This document shows positions 9,301 through 17,419 of a DNA stretch of 64,000 bases, in pieces (within the stretch, counting starts at the first letter, position 1; every line of letters starts with the position of its first letter). Where the stretch lies: positions 62,001 to 126,000 of the forward strand of contig NZ_JOAK01000002.1 of the NCBI RefSeq assembly GCF_000720455.1. Direction: 5' to 3'. Made by a program: the position numbers and the translations under genes. This DNA comes from Streptomyces virginiae (GTDB taxonomy: Bacteria; Actinomycetota; Actinomycetes; Streptomycetales; Streptomycetaceae). The notes below the pieces were generated by a model. It did no database searches. It was not told where the DNA came from and saw only the letters and a list, made by a program, of their open reading frames with translations.

Positions 9301-10166
9301 GCTACCAGCAGGCCACCGTCTCCCTCGGCCGCATCCAGGACCTGCTGCGCGAGCCGACCACCACCCCGCGGCCCGAGAACCCGCGCGAACTGTCCGCGCT
9401 GCGCGGCGAGATCGCCTTCGAGAACGTCCGCTTCCAGTACGGGACGGCCCACGAGCGCGGCGAGAACGGCGACGCCCTGGCCGGCATCAGCCTGCGCATA
9501 CCCGCCGGGCAGACCGTCGCCTTCGTCGGCGAGACCGGCGCCGGAAAGTCCACCCTGGTCAAGATGGTGGCCCGGTTCTACGACCCGACCTCCGGCCGGA
9601 TCACCGCCGACGGGGCCGACCTGAGGGAGCTCGACCTGACGGCGTACCGCCACCGGCTGGGCGTCGTCCCCCAGGAGTCGTACCTCTTCCCGGGGACCGT
9701 CCGCGACGCCATCGCCTACGGGCGGCCGGACGCGAGCGACGCCGACGTGGAGGCCGCCGCCCGCGCGGTCGGCGCCCACGCCATGATCGCCACCCTCGAC
9801 GGCGGCTACCTGCACACCGTCGCCGAGCGGGGCCGCAACCTCTCCGCGGGACAGCGCCAGCTGATCGCGCTGGCCCGCGCCGAGCTCGTCGACCCCGACG
9901 TGCTGCTGCTCGACGAGGCCACCGCCGCCCTCGACCTGGCCACCGAGGCCCAGGTCAACCAGGCCACGGACCGGCTGGCCGGCAAGCGCACCACGCTGGT
10001 GGTGGCGCACCGGCTGACCACCGCCGCGCGCGCCGACCGGGTCGTGGTCATGGACCGCGGCCGCGTCGTCGAGGACGGCTCCCACGCCGAACTCCTGGCG
10101 CGCGGCGGCCGGTACGCCGAACTGTGGCGCACCTTCGTCGGGGAGGACGAGCACGCCGCGGCCTGA
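6315..10166 (+). CDS. Fused ABC exporter (TMD-NBD-TMD-NBD), heterodimer type
   Basis: A 1283-residue single polypeptide holding two complete half-transporters. The GTG start follows GGGGAGG. TMD1 spans about residues 25-320, NBD1 has Walker A GASGSGKST (~375), signature LSGGQRQ (~479) and Walker B LLLLDDATSAVD (~500); a charged linker (~590-700) precedes TMD2, and NBD2 has Walker A GETGAGKST (~1071), signature LSAGQRQ (~1175) and Walker B VLLLDEATAALD (~1196). NBD1 carries Asp at the catalytic Glu position and NBD2 has an altered signature, so one of the two ATP sites is expected to be non-hydrolytic, as in heterodimeric exporters. Likely role is drug or lipid export. Confidence 0.9.
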   Translation: MAAAQTAAGEKQGWAKRLAAYTWRYKANVLLALGSSLAGMAVMALVPLVTKVIIDDVIGDRTKPMGPWAGMLIAAALLVYAFTYIRRYYGGRLALDVQHDLRTDMYDTISRLDGRRQDELSTGQVVGRATTDLQLIQGLLFMLPMTIGNFLLFGISLGIMLWLSPLLTVVALLMAPALWFIAKRSRKKLFPATWYAQGQAAAVASVVDGAVTGVRVVKGFGQEEQETGKLREAGRRLFAGRLRAIRLNSRYTPALQAVPALAQVAMLALGGWMATEGQVTLGTFVAFSTYLAQLVGPVRMLAMVLTVAQQARAGVERVFELIDTEPAIAEGGRELPADAPATVEFEDVHFGYDPDRPVLDGFSLSVAEGETVAVVGASGSGKSTVSLLMPRFYDADRGTVRIGGHDVRELTYASLRGAIGLVPEDSFLFSDTIRANIAYGHPGATDEQIEAAARAAQADGFVRALPAGYDTKVGEQGLTLSGGQRQRIALARAILTDPRLLLLDDATSAVDARVEHEIHEALRAVMAGRTTLLIAHRRSTLALADRIAVLDRGRLAEIGTHEELQKRSPLYRRLLTDPDALGAGSPRTPDALAMAEFESDLDRDLERDIEFEAEIDSEPVNAKRRVPAGITPELWRRREEPDAAPAGAPAAVGGAPGAGHSMAGAVAGMPATPELLAQVAALPPADDRPDVDETRAAAAEESYGLRRLLKGFWAPLAISLALVAVDAGAGLLLPVLIRHGIDQGVEQAVLGAVWVAAGLALAVVVAQWAAQFAETRMTGRTGERVLYSLRVKIFAQLQRLGLDYYERELTGKIMTRMTTDVDSLSTFLQTGLVTAVVSVFTFFGILVALLVLDVELALIVFATLPVLVVGTIVFRRRSVAAYELARDRVSLVNADLQESVSGLRIVQAFRREGSGATRFAERSDSYRQARVRGQWLISVYFPFVQLLSSAAAAAVLIVGAGRVEAGTLTTGALVAYLLYIDLFFAPVQQLSQVFDGYQQATVSLGRIQDLLREPTTTPRPENPRELSALRGEIAFENVRFQYGTAHERGENGDALAGISLRIPAGQTVAFVGETGAGKSTLVKMVARFYDPTSGRITADGADLRELDLTAYRHRLGVVPQESYLFPGTVRDAIAYGRPDASDADVEAAARAVGAHAMIATLDGGYLHTVAERGRNLSAGQRQLIALARAELVDPDVLLLDEATAALDLATEAQVNQATDRLAGKRTTLVVAHRLTTAARADRVVVMDRGRVVEDGSHAELLARGGRYAELWRTFVGEDEHAAA

Positions 10167-10198
10167 GCGGACGGGCGGGCCGGCGGCGGCCCCGGGGG

Positions 10199-10753
10199 TC
10201 AGAACTCGCCGAACAGCAGGTTCCCCGGGGCGTCCTCGTCGGTACCGGTGTAGTACTCGCGTACCGCGCCGAGGAGTTCGTCCACCGTCAGGGTGCCGTC
10301 CCCGTCCGCGTCGATCCGGTGGAAGAGCGCCTCGGTGTGGGCGGGGCTCAGGTCCGTGTCGAAGGCCTCCTGCGCCCGGTGGAACTCCTCCGGGCTGATG
10401 CGCCCGTCGCCGTCGGTGTCCACGATCGTGAGGATCGCCCGCATCATCGGACGGAACGAACGGTCGTAGGCCGGCCCGCCCTGCGCGTACAGCCGGGTCA
10501 TGCCCACCTTGTACTCCTCGGGCGTGACCTTGCCGTCCCGGTCCAGGTCCAGCTCGGTGAAGAGGTCCTGCCAGAAGTCGGCCAGCCCGCCCATCACCAG
10601 GGTGGCCTTGGGCGAGTCTGCGGGCTCCGCGAGGGCGGTCAGCAGCCGGGAGCCGAGCGCGATGATGTCGTCGGCGTCGATCACCCCGCTGCGGTCGGCG
10701 TCCAGGTGCGTGAAGGCGCGCTCCAGCTTGCGGTCGAGCAGGTCGTTCGTCAT
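10199..10753 (-). CDS. EF-hand calcium-binding protein (calerythrin-like)
   Basis: A 184-residue soluble protein beginning MTNDLLDRKLERAF. Four EF-hand loops are visible: DADRSGVIDADD, DLDRDGKVTPEE, DTDGDGRISPEE and DADGDGTLTVDE, arranged as two pairs over the whole length, which is the layout of actinobacterial calerythrin-type calcium buffers or sensors. No signal peptide is present, so it should be cytoplasmic. The ATG at 10753 follows an AAAGG site; the in-frame extension upstream was rejected because it lacks one. It is convergent with the ABC exporter and stands alone. Confidence 0.9.
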   Translation of the reverse strand: MTNDLLDRKLERAFTHLDADRSGVIDADDIIALGSRLLTALAEPADSPKATLVMGGLADFWQDLFTELDLDRDGKVTPEEYKVGMTRLYAQGGPAYDRSFRPMMRAILTIVDTDGDGRISPEEFHRAQEAFDTDLSPAHTEALFHRIDADGDGTLTVDELLGAVREYYTGTDEDAPGNLLFGEF

Positions 10754-11001
10754 GTGAGTGCCTTTCACGGCTACGTCCACGTCCGTGGGTACGTTGTGCG
10801 GGGTTGCGGTCACCTAGCGTAATCTCCCGCCGGATCGCGAACTTCCCTACGCCCTGCGGGGAGTTGTGGATGTACCCGTACGAGGGAGGGGCGGCCCGCG
10901 GCGGGGCGGCCGGGTCCTTGGCCGGCGCAACCTTCCGGGGCGTCCCGGCGTCGTACGTGCGTGCGCGCTTCGTCCGTGCGCGCGACCGATCGGGGGACTG
11001 C

Positions 11002-11403
11002 ATGGTGCGGGGATGGAGCGGGCGGGGCCGCCGGGCCGCGTCTCTGGGAGCGCTCACAGCGGCCCTGTGGCTCTGTGTCGGCGGGCTGTTCGCCGGGCCG
11101 CCCGTCCAGGCGGCGAGCGGCGGGTGTGCGGGCCGGCTCGCGCGCACGGTGGCCTTCGGTGAGGGTGAGCTGCGCGTCTACAAGAGCCGCAACCAGGCCT
11201 GCGCGGTGACCGTGGCCCGGACGGCGGGCGAGCGCCGGCGGATGGCGGTGAGCATCCAGCCGCGCGGCGGCGCACCGGTGCGCGACGCGGGGCGATTCAC
11301 CCGATATGCCGGGCCTGTCACCGTAGGGGCGATCAGTCGCTGTGTGTATGTAAAGGGGAGTGTGGGAGGCGGTTCGGCCGACTCCGGCTGGATCCTGTGC
11401 TGA
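11002..11403 (+). CDS. Small secreted protein resembling spore-associated protein A
   Basis: A 133-residue product from the ATG at 11002, which follows CGGGGGAC. The N-terminus is Arg-rich, then a hydrophobic core (SLGALTAALWLCVGGLFAG) and an AxA-like cleavage region (VQAASG). The mature part has four cysteines and the segment DAGRFTRYAGPVTVGAISRC, like the SapA-type 'SGNYxTYAGPV' motif of Streptomyces secreted proteins (recalled from the family). The function is unknown; an extracellular, possibly spore-surface, location is inferred. Confidence in the gene is higher than in the family name. Confidence 0.7.
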   Translation: MVRGWSGRGRRAASLGALTAALWLCVGGLFAGPPVQAASGGCAGRLARTVAFGEGELRVYKSRNQACAVTVARTAGERRRMAVSIQPRGGAPVRDAGRFTRYAGPVTVGAISRCVYVKGSVGGGSADSGWILC

Positions 11404-11487
11404 GGGACAGTCCCAACTGGGTCTGTTCAGTGGCGTGTTGGCCCGGCTAGGTTCACGGCGACCGAAGTGAACTCAAGGGGAGGGCGA

Positions 11488-12921
11488 ATGCGCAAGACGC
11501 TCGGATGGCTGCTGTCGCTCGTGGTGCTCATCGGCACCATGGGTGCGGCCGGCTCCACGGCACAAGCGGCCACCGCCGCGGAGCCGGCGGCCGCCGCGGA
11601 CATCAAGGACCAGATCCTCGGCATTCCCGGGATGAGCCTGATCGAGGAGAAGCCGTACCCCGGCTACCGATTCTTCGTGCTGAACTACGAGCAGCCGGTC
11701 GACCACCGGCAGCCGTGGAAGGGCACCTTCAAGCAGCGCCTGACCCTGTTGCACAAGGACGTCTCGCGGCCGTCGGTGTTCTTCACCTCCGGCTACAACG
11801 TCAACACCAACCCGCGCCGCAGCGAGCCGACGACGATCGTCGACGGCAACCAGGTGTCTCTGGAGTATCGATTCTTCACGCCCTCCCGGCCCGACGCGGC
11901 CAACTGGGCCAACCTGGACATCTGGCAGGCCGCCAGTGACCAGCACCGCATCTTCACCGCCCTGAAGAAGATCTACAAGAAGAACTGGCTGGCCACCGGC
12001 GGCAGCAAGGGCGGCATGACGGCGACGTACTACGAGCGCTTCTACCCGCGCGACATGGACGGCGTCGTCGCGTACGTCGCGCCCAACGACGTCGTCAACA
12101 AGGAGGACTCGGCCTACGACCGGTTCTTCGCCAAGGTCGGCACCAAGGAGTGCCGCGACAGGCTGAACGCGGTGCAGCGCGAGGCACTGGTGCGCCGTGA
12201 GCCGCTGCAGGCCAAGTACGCGGCCGCCGCCGCCGAGAACGGCTGGACCTTCACCACCGTCGGCGACCTCGACAAGGCCTACGAAGCCGTCGTCCTCGAC
12301 TACGTGTGGGCCTTCTGGCAGTACAGCCTGCTGGCCGACTGCGCCTCCGTCCCGGCCGCCGCCACCGCCACGGACCAGGAGATCTGGGACTCCGTCGACG
12401 CGATCTCCGGTTTCTCCGCCTACACCGACCAGGGCCTGGAGACGTACACGCCGTACTACTACCAGGCGGGCACCCAGCTCGGCTCCCCGGACATCAAGCA
12501 GCCGCACCTGGGCAACCTGAGCCGCTACGGCTACCAGCCGCCGCGCAACTTCGTGCCCCGCGACATCCCCATGACCTTCCAGCCGGGAGCCATGGCCGAC
12601 GTCGACAAGTGGGTGCGCGACAACGCCAACCAGATGCTCTTCGTGTACGGGCAGAACGACCCGTGGGGCGCCGAGCCGTTCCGCATCGGCTACGGGGCGC
12701 GCGACAGCTACGTGATGATCGCGCCGGGCGCCAACCACGGGGCGAACGTCGCCAAGCTCCTCGACGGCGAGAAGGCCCTCGCGACCGCCAAGATCCTCCA
12801 GTGGGCCGGGGTGGCTCCGGCCGCCGCGCTCGCCGACGCGGGCCGGGCGGCCCCGCTGGCGGCCCCGGACGCCGAGCTCGACCGGCGCGACCTGGAGCGC
12901 GAGCCGCAGCTGCGCCCGTAA
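11488..12921 (+). CDS. Secreted S28-type tripeptidyl/prolyl aminopeptidase
   Basis: A 477-residue exported serine peptidase. The ATG at 11488 follows AAGGGGAGGG. A Sec signal peptide (MRKTLGWLLSLVVLIGTMGA ... AQA) precedes the catalytic domain. The nucleophile lies in TGGSKGGMTA (Ser near residue 172), the acid in YGQNDPWGAEPF and the His in PGANHGANVA, giving a Ser-Asp-His triad typical of the S28/alpha-beta hydrolase peptidases of Streptomyces that release tripeptides from proteins outside the cell. A strong bidirectional hairpin follows the gene, so it is probably monocistronic. Confidence 0.87.
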   Translation: MRKTLGWLLSLVVLIGTMGAAGSTAQAATAAEPAAAADIKDQILGIPGMSLIEEKPYPGYRFFVLNYEQPVDHRQPWKGTFKQRLTLLHKDVSRPSVFFTSGYNVNTNPRRSEPTTIVDGNQVSLEYRFFTPSRPDAANWANLDIWQAASDQHRIFTALKKIYKKNWLATGGSKGGMTATYYERFYPRDMDGVVAYVAPNDVVNKEDSAYDRFFAKVGTKECRDRLNAVQREALVRREPLQAKYAAAAAENGWTFTTVGDLDKAYEAVVLDYVWAFWQYSLLADCASVPAAATATDQEIWDSVDAISGFSAYTDQGLETYTPYYYQAGTQLGSPDIKQPHLGNLSRYGYQPPRNFVPRDIPMTFQPGAMADVDKWVRDNANQMLFVYGQNDPWGAEPFRIGYGARDSYVMIAPGANHGANVAKLLDGEKALATAKILQWAGVAPAAALADAGRAAPLAAPDAELDRRDLEREPQLRP

Positions 12922-12943
12922 GGACGTACCGCCGGTGAACGAC

Positions 12944-12976
12944 GAGGGCGTGCCCGCATCCCGCGGGCACGCCCTC
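12944..12976. terminator. Bidirectional intrinsic terminator
   Basis: GAGGGCGTGCCCGC, a five-base loop, then GCGGGCACGCCCTC form a perfect 14-bp stem between the converging peptidase and glycosidase genes. No U-run follows, as is common in Streptomyces. Confidence 0.85.
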
Positions 12977-12996
12977 GGTCGTGTCCGCGGCCGGTC

Positions 12997-14817
12997 TCAC
13001 GCGTCGAGCGTGAGCCCGTGCCCCAGCGGGTAGCGGCCGGGGACCGGTACGGGGAGACGGCCCGCGGGCCGGGCGGCCCCGGTGAGGACCCGGGCCGCCG
13101 CCCGCATCTCCGCGTCCCCCCACGAGTACGTCGCGAGTTCCGCCGCGCAGGCCGGCAGCCGGGCCGGGTCGTACGGATTGCGGAGCGCCACCAGGACCAC
13201 CGGGACGCCGGTGGCGATCAGGTCCGTCACCAGGGTGCGCTGCGGGCTGTCGCCCTCGGGGACGTTGTACGTGCACACCAGCACGGCGGCGTTGCCGGCC
13301 GCCGCGGCCACCGCGCGCGCGGGCGCCACCGCCGTGGCCCGGCAGCCCAACGCGGTCAGCTCCCGGGCCAGGACGACGGTGGGCGGGCCGGTGCTCGCGC
13401 TGGGGGAGACCGGGTCCGTCCCGGTGACCAGCAGCCGCGGCGCGGCCTTGGCGTCGACCGGCACCAGGGCGCCGGGGTTCGCCAGCAGGGTCGTGGTGGC
13501 GGCCGCGATCCGGTCGGCGGCATCGAGGTGCTCGCGCACGCCCACGACCGCGTCCACCGCCGAGGCCGGGGGGTACGCCTCGTCGAACAGCCCCCGGCGG
13601 GACTTCACTTCCAGGATCCGCAGCACCGACTCGTCGATCCGGGATTCCGTCAGCTCGCCCGACGCGAGCGCCGACAGCACGCTGCGGTGGGCGAGCGGCA
13701 GGTCCGGTGGGTTCAGCAGCTGGTCGCAGCCCGCCAGGAGGGCCAGTACGGGGACGCGGTCGTCGCCGTACTTCTGGCGGACGCCGGCCATGTCGAGGGC
13801 GTCGGTGACCACCACCCCCTGGAAGCCCAGGCGTTCGCGCAGGATGCCGGTCACGATCGGCCGGGAGAGGGTCGCAGGGTCCCCCGAGGGATCGAGCGCG
13901 GGGAAGACGATGTGCGCCGTCATGATCGCGTCCACGCCGGCCTCCACCGCGGCCCGGAAGGGCGGCTCGTCCAGCGCCTCCCACTCGGCGCGGGTGTGCC
14001 GCATGACCGGCAGGCCGACGTGGCTGTCGGTCTCGGTGTCGCCGTGGCCGGGGAAGTGCTTGGCGGTGGCGGCCACCCCGGCGCCCTGGTAGCCGCGCAC
14101 CTGGGCGGCCACCAGCTCCGCGACGGCGCGCGGGTCGGAGCCGAAGGAGCGTACGCCGATGACCGGATTGGCCGGGTTGACGTTGACATCGGCGACGGGG
14201 GCGTAGTCCTGCCGGATGCCCATGGCGGCCAGCTCGGAGCCCGCGACGCGGGCCGCGCGCCGGGCGTCGGCGGCGGAACCGGAGGCGCCGAGCGCCATCG
14301 CCCCCGGGAAGAGCGTGGCCGGCTTGCCGATGCGGGCCACGACGCCGTGCTCCTGGTCGGTGGAGAGCAGCAGCGGGATCCGGGCGCCCGAGGTGAGGGC
14401 CGCCTGCTGGAGGCCGGTCGACAGTGCGGCGATCTGGTGCGGGGTGCGGGTGTTGTGGGCCCAGGCGAAGTAGACGATCCCGCCGAGGTGGTAGCGGGAG
14501 ACCAGCTCGGCGGCGGTGCGCACACCGAACAGGGCCTGGTTCTGCTCGGCGTCCGCCGCGTCGGGCGCGGTCGCGGAATGCCCGTACGCCCGGGAGACGA
14601 AGAGCTGCCCGACCTTCTCGGCGAGGCTCATCCGGTCCACGGCGCGCCGGAGGCCGGCCCGGTCGGGCCGACGGCCCGGAGGCCCTTCGGGGTTGAGGCC
14701 GTCGGCGGCGGCGGCGGTGCGGGCGGTGCCCGAGGTGGCCGCGACCGCCCCCGCGGCCGTGGCGGCGGCCGCGGCGGCCGCGGCGAGCAGGGTCCGGCGG
14801 GAGGCGTGGTTCGGCAC
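12997..14817 (-). CDS. Tat-exported glycoside hydrolase family 3 (beta-N-acetylhexosaminidase type)
   Basis: A 606-residue protein from the GTG at 14817. The N-terminus has a twin-arginine signal (ASRRTLLAAAA ... AVA), so it is exported folded. The GH3 N-domain shows STDQEHG, KHFPGHGDTETDSH (the NagZ-type His/Asp acid-base loop, near residue 250) and the nucleophile region VVTDALDMAGV near residue 337. A GH3 C-domain of about 200 residues follows. The KH(F)PGHG...DSH signature points to N-acetylglucosaminidase activity on peptidoglycan or chitin fragments. It stands alone, divergent from nothing and convergent with the peptidase gene. Confidence 0.9.
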   Translation of the reverse strand: MPNHASRRTLLAAAAAAAATAAGAVAATSGTARTAAAADGLNPEGPPGRRPDRAGLRRAVDRMSLAEKVGQLFVSRAYGHSATAPDAADAEQNQALFGVRTAAELVSRYHLGGIVYFAWAHNTRTPHQIAALSTGLQQAALTSGARIPLLLSTDQEHGVVARIGKPATLFPGAMALGASGSAADARRAARVAGSELAAMGIRQDYAPVADVNVNPANPVIGVRSFGSDPRAVAELVAAQVRGYQGAGVAATAKHFPGHGDTETDSHVGLPVMRHTRAEWEALDEPPFRAAVEAGVDAIMTAHIVFPALDPSGDPATLSRPIVTGILRERLGFQGVVVTDALDMAGVRQKYGDDRVPVLALLAGCDQLLNPPDLPLAHRSVLSALASGELTESRIDESVLRILEVKSRRGLFDEAYPPASAVDAVVGVREHLDAADRIAAATTTLLANPGALVPVDAKAAPRLLVTGTDPVSPSASTGPPTVVLARELTALGCRATAVAPARAVAAAAGNAAVLVCTYNVPEGDSPQRTLVTDLIATGVPVVLVALRNPYDPARLPACAAELATYSWGDAEMRAAARVLTGAARPAGRLPVPVPGRYPLGHGLTLDA

Positions 14818-14903
14818 GGGCCGGACCCTACCGGTGCCGTTCGGGCGCCGCCGGGCATGTCGGGGCGTGTCGCCCCGCGGGGCGGGCGGGTGGCGGCTTG
14901 CCG

Positions 14904-15809
14904 CTACTCCGCGGACACGGCCCAGTGGTCCTGGAGGGTGCGGACGGTTTCCGTGATGGCCGGGCGGCGGGCGGCTCCGGTGCGCCACAGGGCGTACAGC
15001 CTGCGGACGGGACCCGGCTCCAGCGGTACGGCCACGGCGCCCGGCGGCAGGGCACCGGTGCCCAGCCGGGGGACGACCGCCACCCCGAGACCGGCCGCGA
15101 CCAGGGCGACGATGGTGTGGTTCTCCTCCGCGACGTGCGCGATGTCGGGCTCGAAGCCGGCGGTGCGCAGCGTCCGCATCAGCCAGTCGTGGCAGACCCG
15201 GCCGGGCGGCTGGCACACCCAGCGCTGGCCGCCGAGGTCCGTGCGCCGGACGGCCCCGCGGGTGGTGAAGGGGTGGCCGGCCGGTACCACCAGGTCGCAG
15301 AGGTCGTCCCCGATGAGGGCCTGTTCCACCCCCTCGGGCGCGGGCAGCGGGGCGATGTCCCAGTCGTGGGCCACCGCCAGGTCGGTGACGCCGCGGGCCA
15401 CCAGGTCCACCGACAGGTGCGGGTCGACCTCGGTGAGGCGTACGTCCAGTGCCGGGTGCCGGTGGGCCAGATCGGCCAGCACTCCCGGCAGCAGCCCGCG
15501 CGCGGCCGAGGCGAACGCGGCGACCGTGAGCAGCCCGCTCGGCTGCCCGCGGCGCTCCTCCAGGGTGGTCTCGGCGCGCTCCACGATCGCCAGCAACTCC
15601 TGGGCGGTGTCGGCCAGGTGGCGGGCCTCCTCGGTGAGGGCGACCCCGCGCCCGCGCCGCTCCAGCAGGGTGGTGCGGGTCTCCCGTTCCAGCTTGGCGA
15701 TCTGCTGCGAGACCGCGGAGGGGGTGTAGCCGAGGGCTGCCGCCGCGCCTGCGACCGAGCCGTGGACGGATACGGCGTGCAGGGCGCGCAGCCGGGCGAG
15801 ATCGAGCAT
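14904..15809 (-). CDS. LysR-family transcriptional regulator
   Basis: A 301-residue protein beginning at ATG 15809. The winged helix-turn-helix is at residues 1-60 (LRALHAVSVHGSVAGAAAAL then TPSAVSQQIAKLE), followed by a LysR substrate-binding domain (LLTVAAFASAARGLLP ... GLGVAVVPRLG). It is transcribed away from an EamA transporter gene with 88 bp between them, and that gap holds an 18-bp perfect palindrome, so it most likely senses a metabolite and controls the exporter. Confidence 0.92.
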   Translation of the reverse strand: MLDLARLRALHAVSVHGSVAGAAAALGYTPSAVSQQIAKLERETRTTLLERRGRGVALTEEARHLADTAQELLAIVERAETTLEERRGQPSGLLTVAAFASAARGLLPGVLADLAHRHPALDVRLTEVDPHLSVDLVARGVTDLAVAHDWDIAPLPAPEGVEQALIGDDLCDLVVPAGHPFTTRGAVRRTDLGGQRWVCQPPGRVCHDWLMRTLRTAGFEPDIAHVAEENHTIVALVAAGLGVAVVPRLGTGALPPGAVAVPLEPGPVRRLYALWRTGAARRPAITETVRTLQDHWAVSAE

Positions 15810-15834
15810 GCCCTCATCTTATTCATCAGCATTG

Positions 15835-15852
15835 CTTCATCCATGGATGAAG
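15835..15852. promoter_or_regulatory. 18-bp perfect palindrome, candidate LysR operator
   Basis: CTTCATCCATGGATGAAG is a perfect inverted repeat in the gap between the divergent LysR and EamA genes. An extra half-site TTCATC lies at 15822-15827, 13 bp to the left. This two-part layout is usual for LysR regulation sites, but binding is inferred. Confidence 0.6.
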
Positions 15853-15897
15853 GGATTCGCGCTGGTGCTACATGGTCACGGGGTCGATGCTCGGTGC

Positions 15898-16824
15898 ATG
15901 CGTCCCGTACACACCGCACTCGCCGTGCTCGTCGCCGCCGTCTGGGGCTTCAACTTCGTTGTCATCGAGATCGGACTCGACCACTTCCCGCCCCTGTTGC
16001 TGTCCGCGCTGCGCTTCCTCGTCGCCGCCCTGCCCGCCGTGTTCTTCGTCGGGCGGCCCAAGGTGGCCTGGAAATGGATCGCGGGGGTGGGGATCGCCCT
16101 GGGCATCGCCAAGTTCGGCCTGCTCTTCACCGGCATGGACGCGGGGATGCCGGCCGGGCTGTCCTCCCTCGTGCTGCAGATCCAGGCCGTCTTCACCGCC
16201 GTCCTCGCCGCCGTCGTGCTCCGCGAGCGGCCGGGCCGGGTGCGGGTGACCGGCATGGCCGTGGCGCTGGCCGGGATCGCGGTGGCCGCCGTGGACGGGG
16301 GGACCTCCGGGCCGGTCCTCGGCTTCACCCTGGTCGTGGCGGCCGCCGCCTGCTGGGGCGTCTCCAACGTCCTGACCCGCAAGGCCTCCCCGCCGGACGC
16401 GCTGAACTTCATGGTGTGGGTGTGCACCGTGCCCGTGGTGCCGTTGTTCGGCCTGTCGCTGCTCCTGGAGGGCCCCGCGCGGGACCTGGCCGCGCTGCGG
16501 GCCCTGGACTGGTCCGGGGTCGGTGTCATCGCGTACGTCGCCTGGGTCTCGACCGTCTTCGGCTTCGGGGCCTGGGGCTACCTGCTGCGCCGCTACCCGG
16601 CCTCGTCGGTGGCCCCCTTCAGCCTGCTGGTGCCGGTCTTCGGGATGTCCTCGGCGGCCCTGGTGCTGGGGGAGCAGGTGTCCGGCCTGCGCTGGCTGGC
16701 GGCGGTGCTGCTGGTCGGCGGGGTGGCGCTGACGTCGCTGGCCCCCGTGCGGCCCCGGGCCCGCACCGCGGCCGTCAGCGCGGGGAGCCGTCCTGCAGCG
16801 GCAGACGCCAGTCCTGCCCGATGA
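15898..16824 (+). CDS. EamA/DMT-family membrane transporter
   Basis: A 308-residue protein, ATG at 15898, with ten hydrophobic segments arranged as two EamA repeats (first beginning ALAVLVAAVWGFNFVVIEIG, second beginning GFTLVVAAAACWGVSNVLTR). Family members export amino acids or other small metabolites. The charged Arg/Ala tail is outside the fold. Divergence from a LysR gene suggests induction by the exported compound. The last 50 bp overlap the 3' end of the convergent acetyltransferase gene. Confidence 0.9.
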   Translation: MRPVHTALAVLVAAVWGFNFVVIEIGLDHFPPLLLSALRFLVAALPAVFFVGRPKVAWKWIAGVGIALGIAKFGLLFTGMDAGMPAGLSSLVLQIQAVFTAVLAAVVLRERPGRVRVTGMAVALAGIAVAAVDGGTSGPVLGFTLVVAAAACWGVSNVLTRKASPPDALNFMVWVCTVPVVPLFGLSLLLEGPARDLAALRALDWSGVGVIAYVAWVSTVFGFGAWGYLLRRYPASSVAPFSLLVPVFGMSSAALVLGEQVSGLRWLAAVLLVGGVALTSLAPVRPRARTAAVSAGSRPAAADASPAR

Positions 16825-17323
16825 GGGAGACCCCGTACGAGCGGTGCGGGCGCTCGGCGACCAGCGTGAACCCGGCCCGCAGGTAGAGCTCGCGGGCGTC
16901 GGTCAGCACGTCGTTGGTCCACAGCACCAGCTCGCGGTAGCCCACCGAGCGGGCGAAGGCGACGACCGTGTCGACCAGCAGGCCGCCGATGCCGCGGCCG
17001 CGTCCCTCCGGGTCGACCAGGAGCAGCCTCAGCCGGGCGGTGCCGGGCGCGCCGTCCTCCCGTACGCACATCACCGAGCCCACCGGGCGGCCGTCCAGCT
17101 CGGCGATCCAGACCCGTTCCAGGTACGGGTCGTGGTCCTCGGCGAAGTCCGCGACGATCCGGGCCACCAGGCCCTCGAACTCGGCGTTCCAGCCGTACTC
17201 GGCGGCGTACAGCGCGCCGTGCCGCTGCACGATCCAGCCCAGTTCGCCGGGCCCCGGATCGCGCAGGCGCACTCCCTTCGCCTCGGGGTCCTCAGGGGGC
17301 CGGGGTGCCGTGGGCGTGTCCAT
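16775..17323 (-). CDS. GNAT-family N-acetyltransferase
   Basis: A 182-residue protein starting at ATG 17323. The GNAT core is clear: VWIAELDGRPVGSVMCV (beta-4 region), LRLLLVDPEGRGRGIGGLLV (motif A acetyl-CoA loop, R-G-R-G-I-G) and LWTNDVLTDARELYLRAGF (motif B). Such proteins acetylate small molecules or protein N-termini; the substrate is unknown. Its last 17 codons overlap the EamA gene in the opposite direction. Confidence 0.9.
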   Translation of the reverse strand: MDTPTAPRPPEDPEAKGVRLRDPGPGELGWIVQRHGALYAAEYGWNAEFEGLVARIVADFAEDHDPYLERVWIAELDGRPVGSVMCVREDGAPGTARLRLLLVDPEGRGRGIGGLLVDTVVAFARSVGYRELVLWTNDVLTDARELYLRAGFTLVAERPHRSYGVSLIGQDWRLPLQDGSPR

Positions 17324-17419
17324 GGCGCCCGAGGATAGCGCGCGGGCCGGGCCGGGGGGACGTCCCGCGACCCCCGGCCCGCCTTGCGCCGTACGGGTTG
17401 CCCGGGCCCGGGGCGTGTC

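Noticed and set aside
5226-10166. A 1646-codon forward reading frame covering the ABC exporter and 1.1 kb upstream
   Set aside because: The part before 6315 runs antisense through the membrane-protein gene and is low-complexity in composition; the GTG at 6315 has a strong ribosome site and gives a complete exporter.
6035-10822. A 1595-codon forward frame offset from the ABC exporter
   Set aside because: It translates to Arg/Pro/Ala-rich sequence with no motifs, the +1 shadow of the real gene.
7554-11147. A 1197-codon reverse frame opposite the ABC exporter and EF-hand gene
   Set aside because: It is the antisense shadow of high-GC codon bias, rich in Gly, Arg, Asp and Val without any domain, and contains no supported start.
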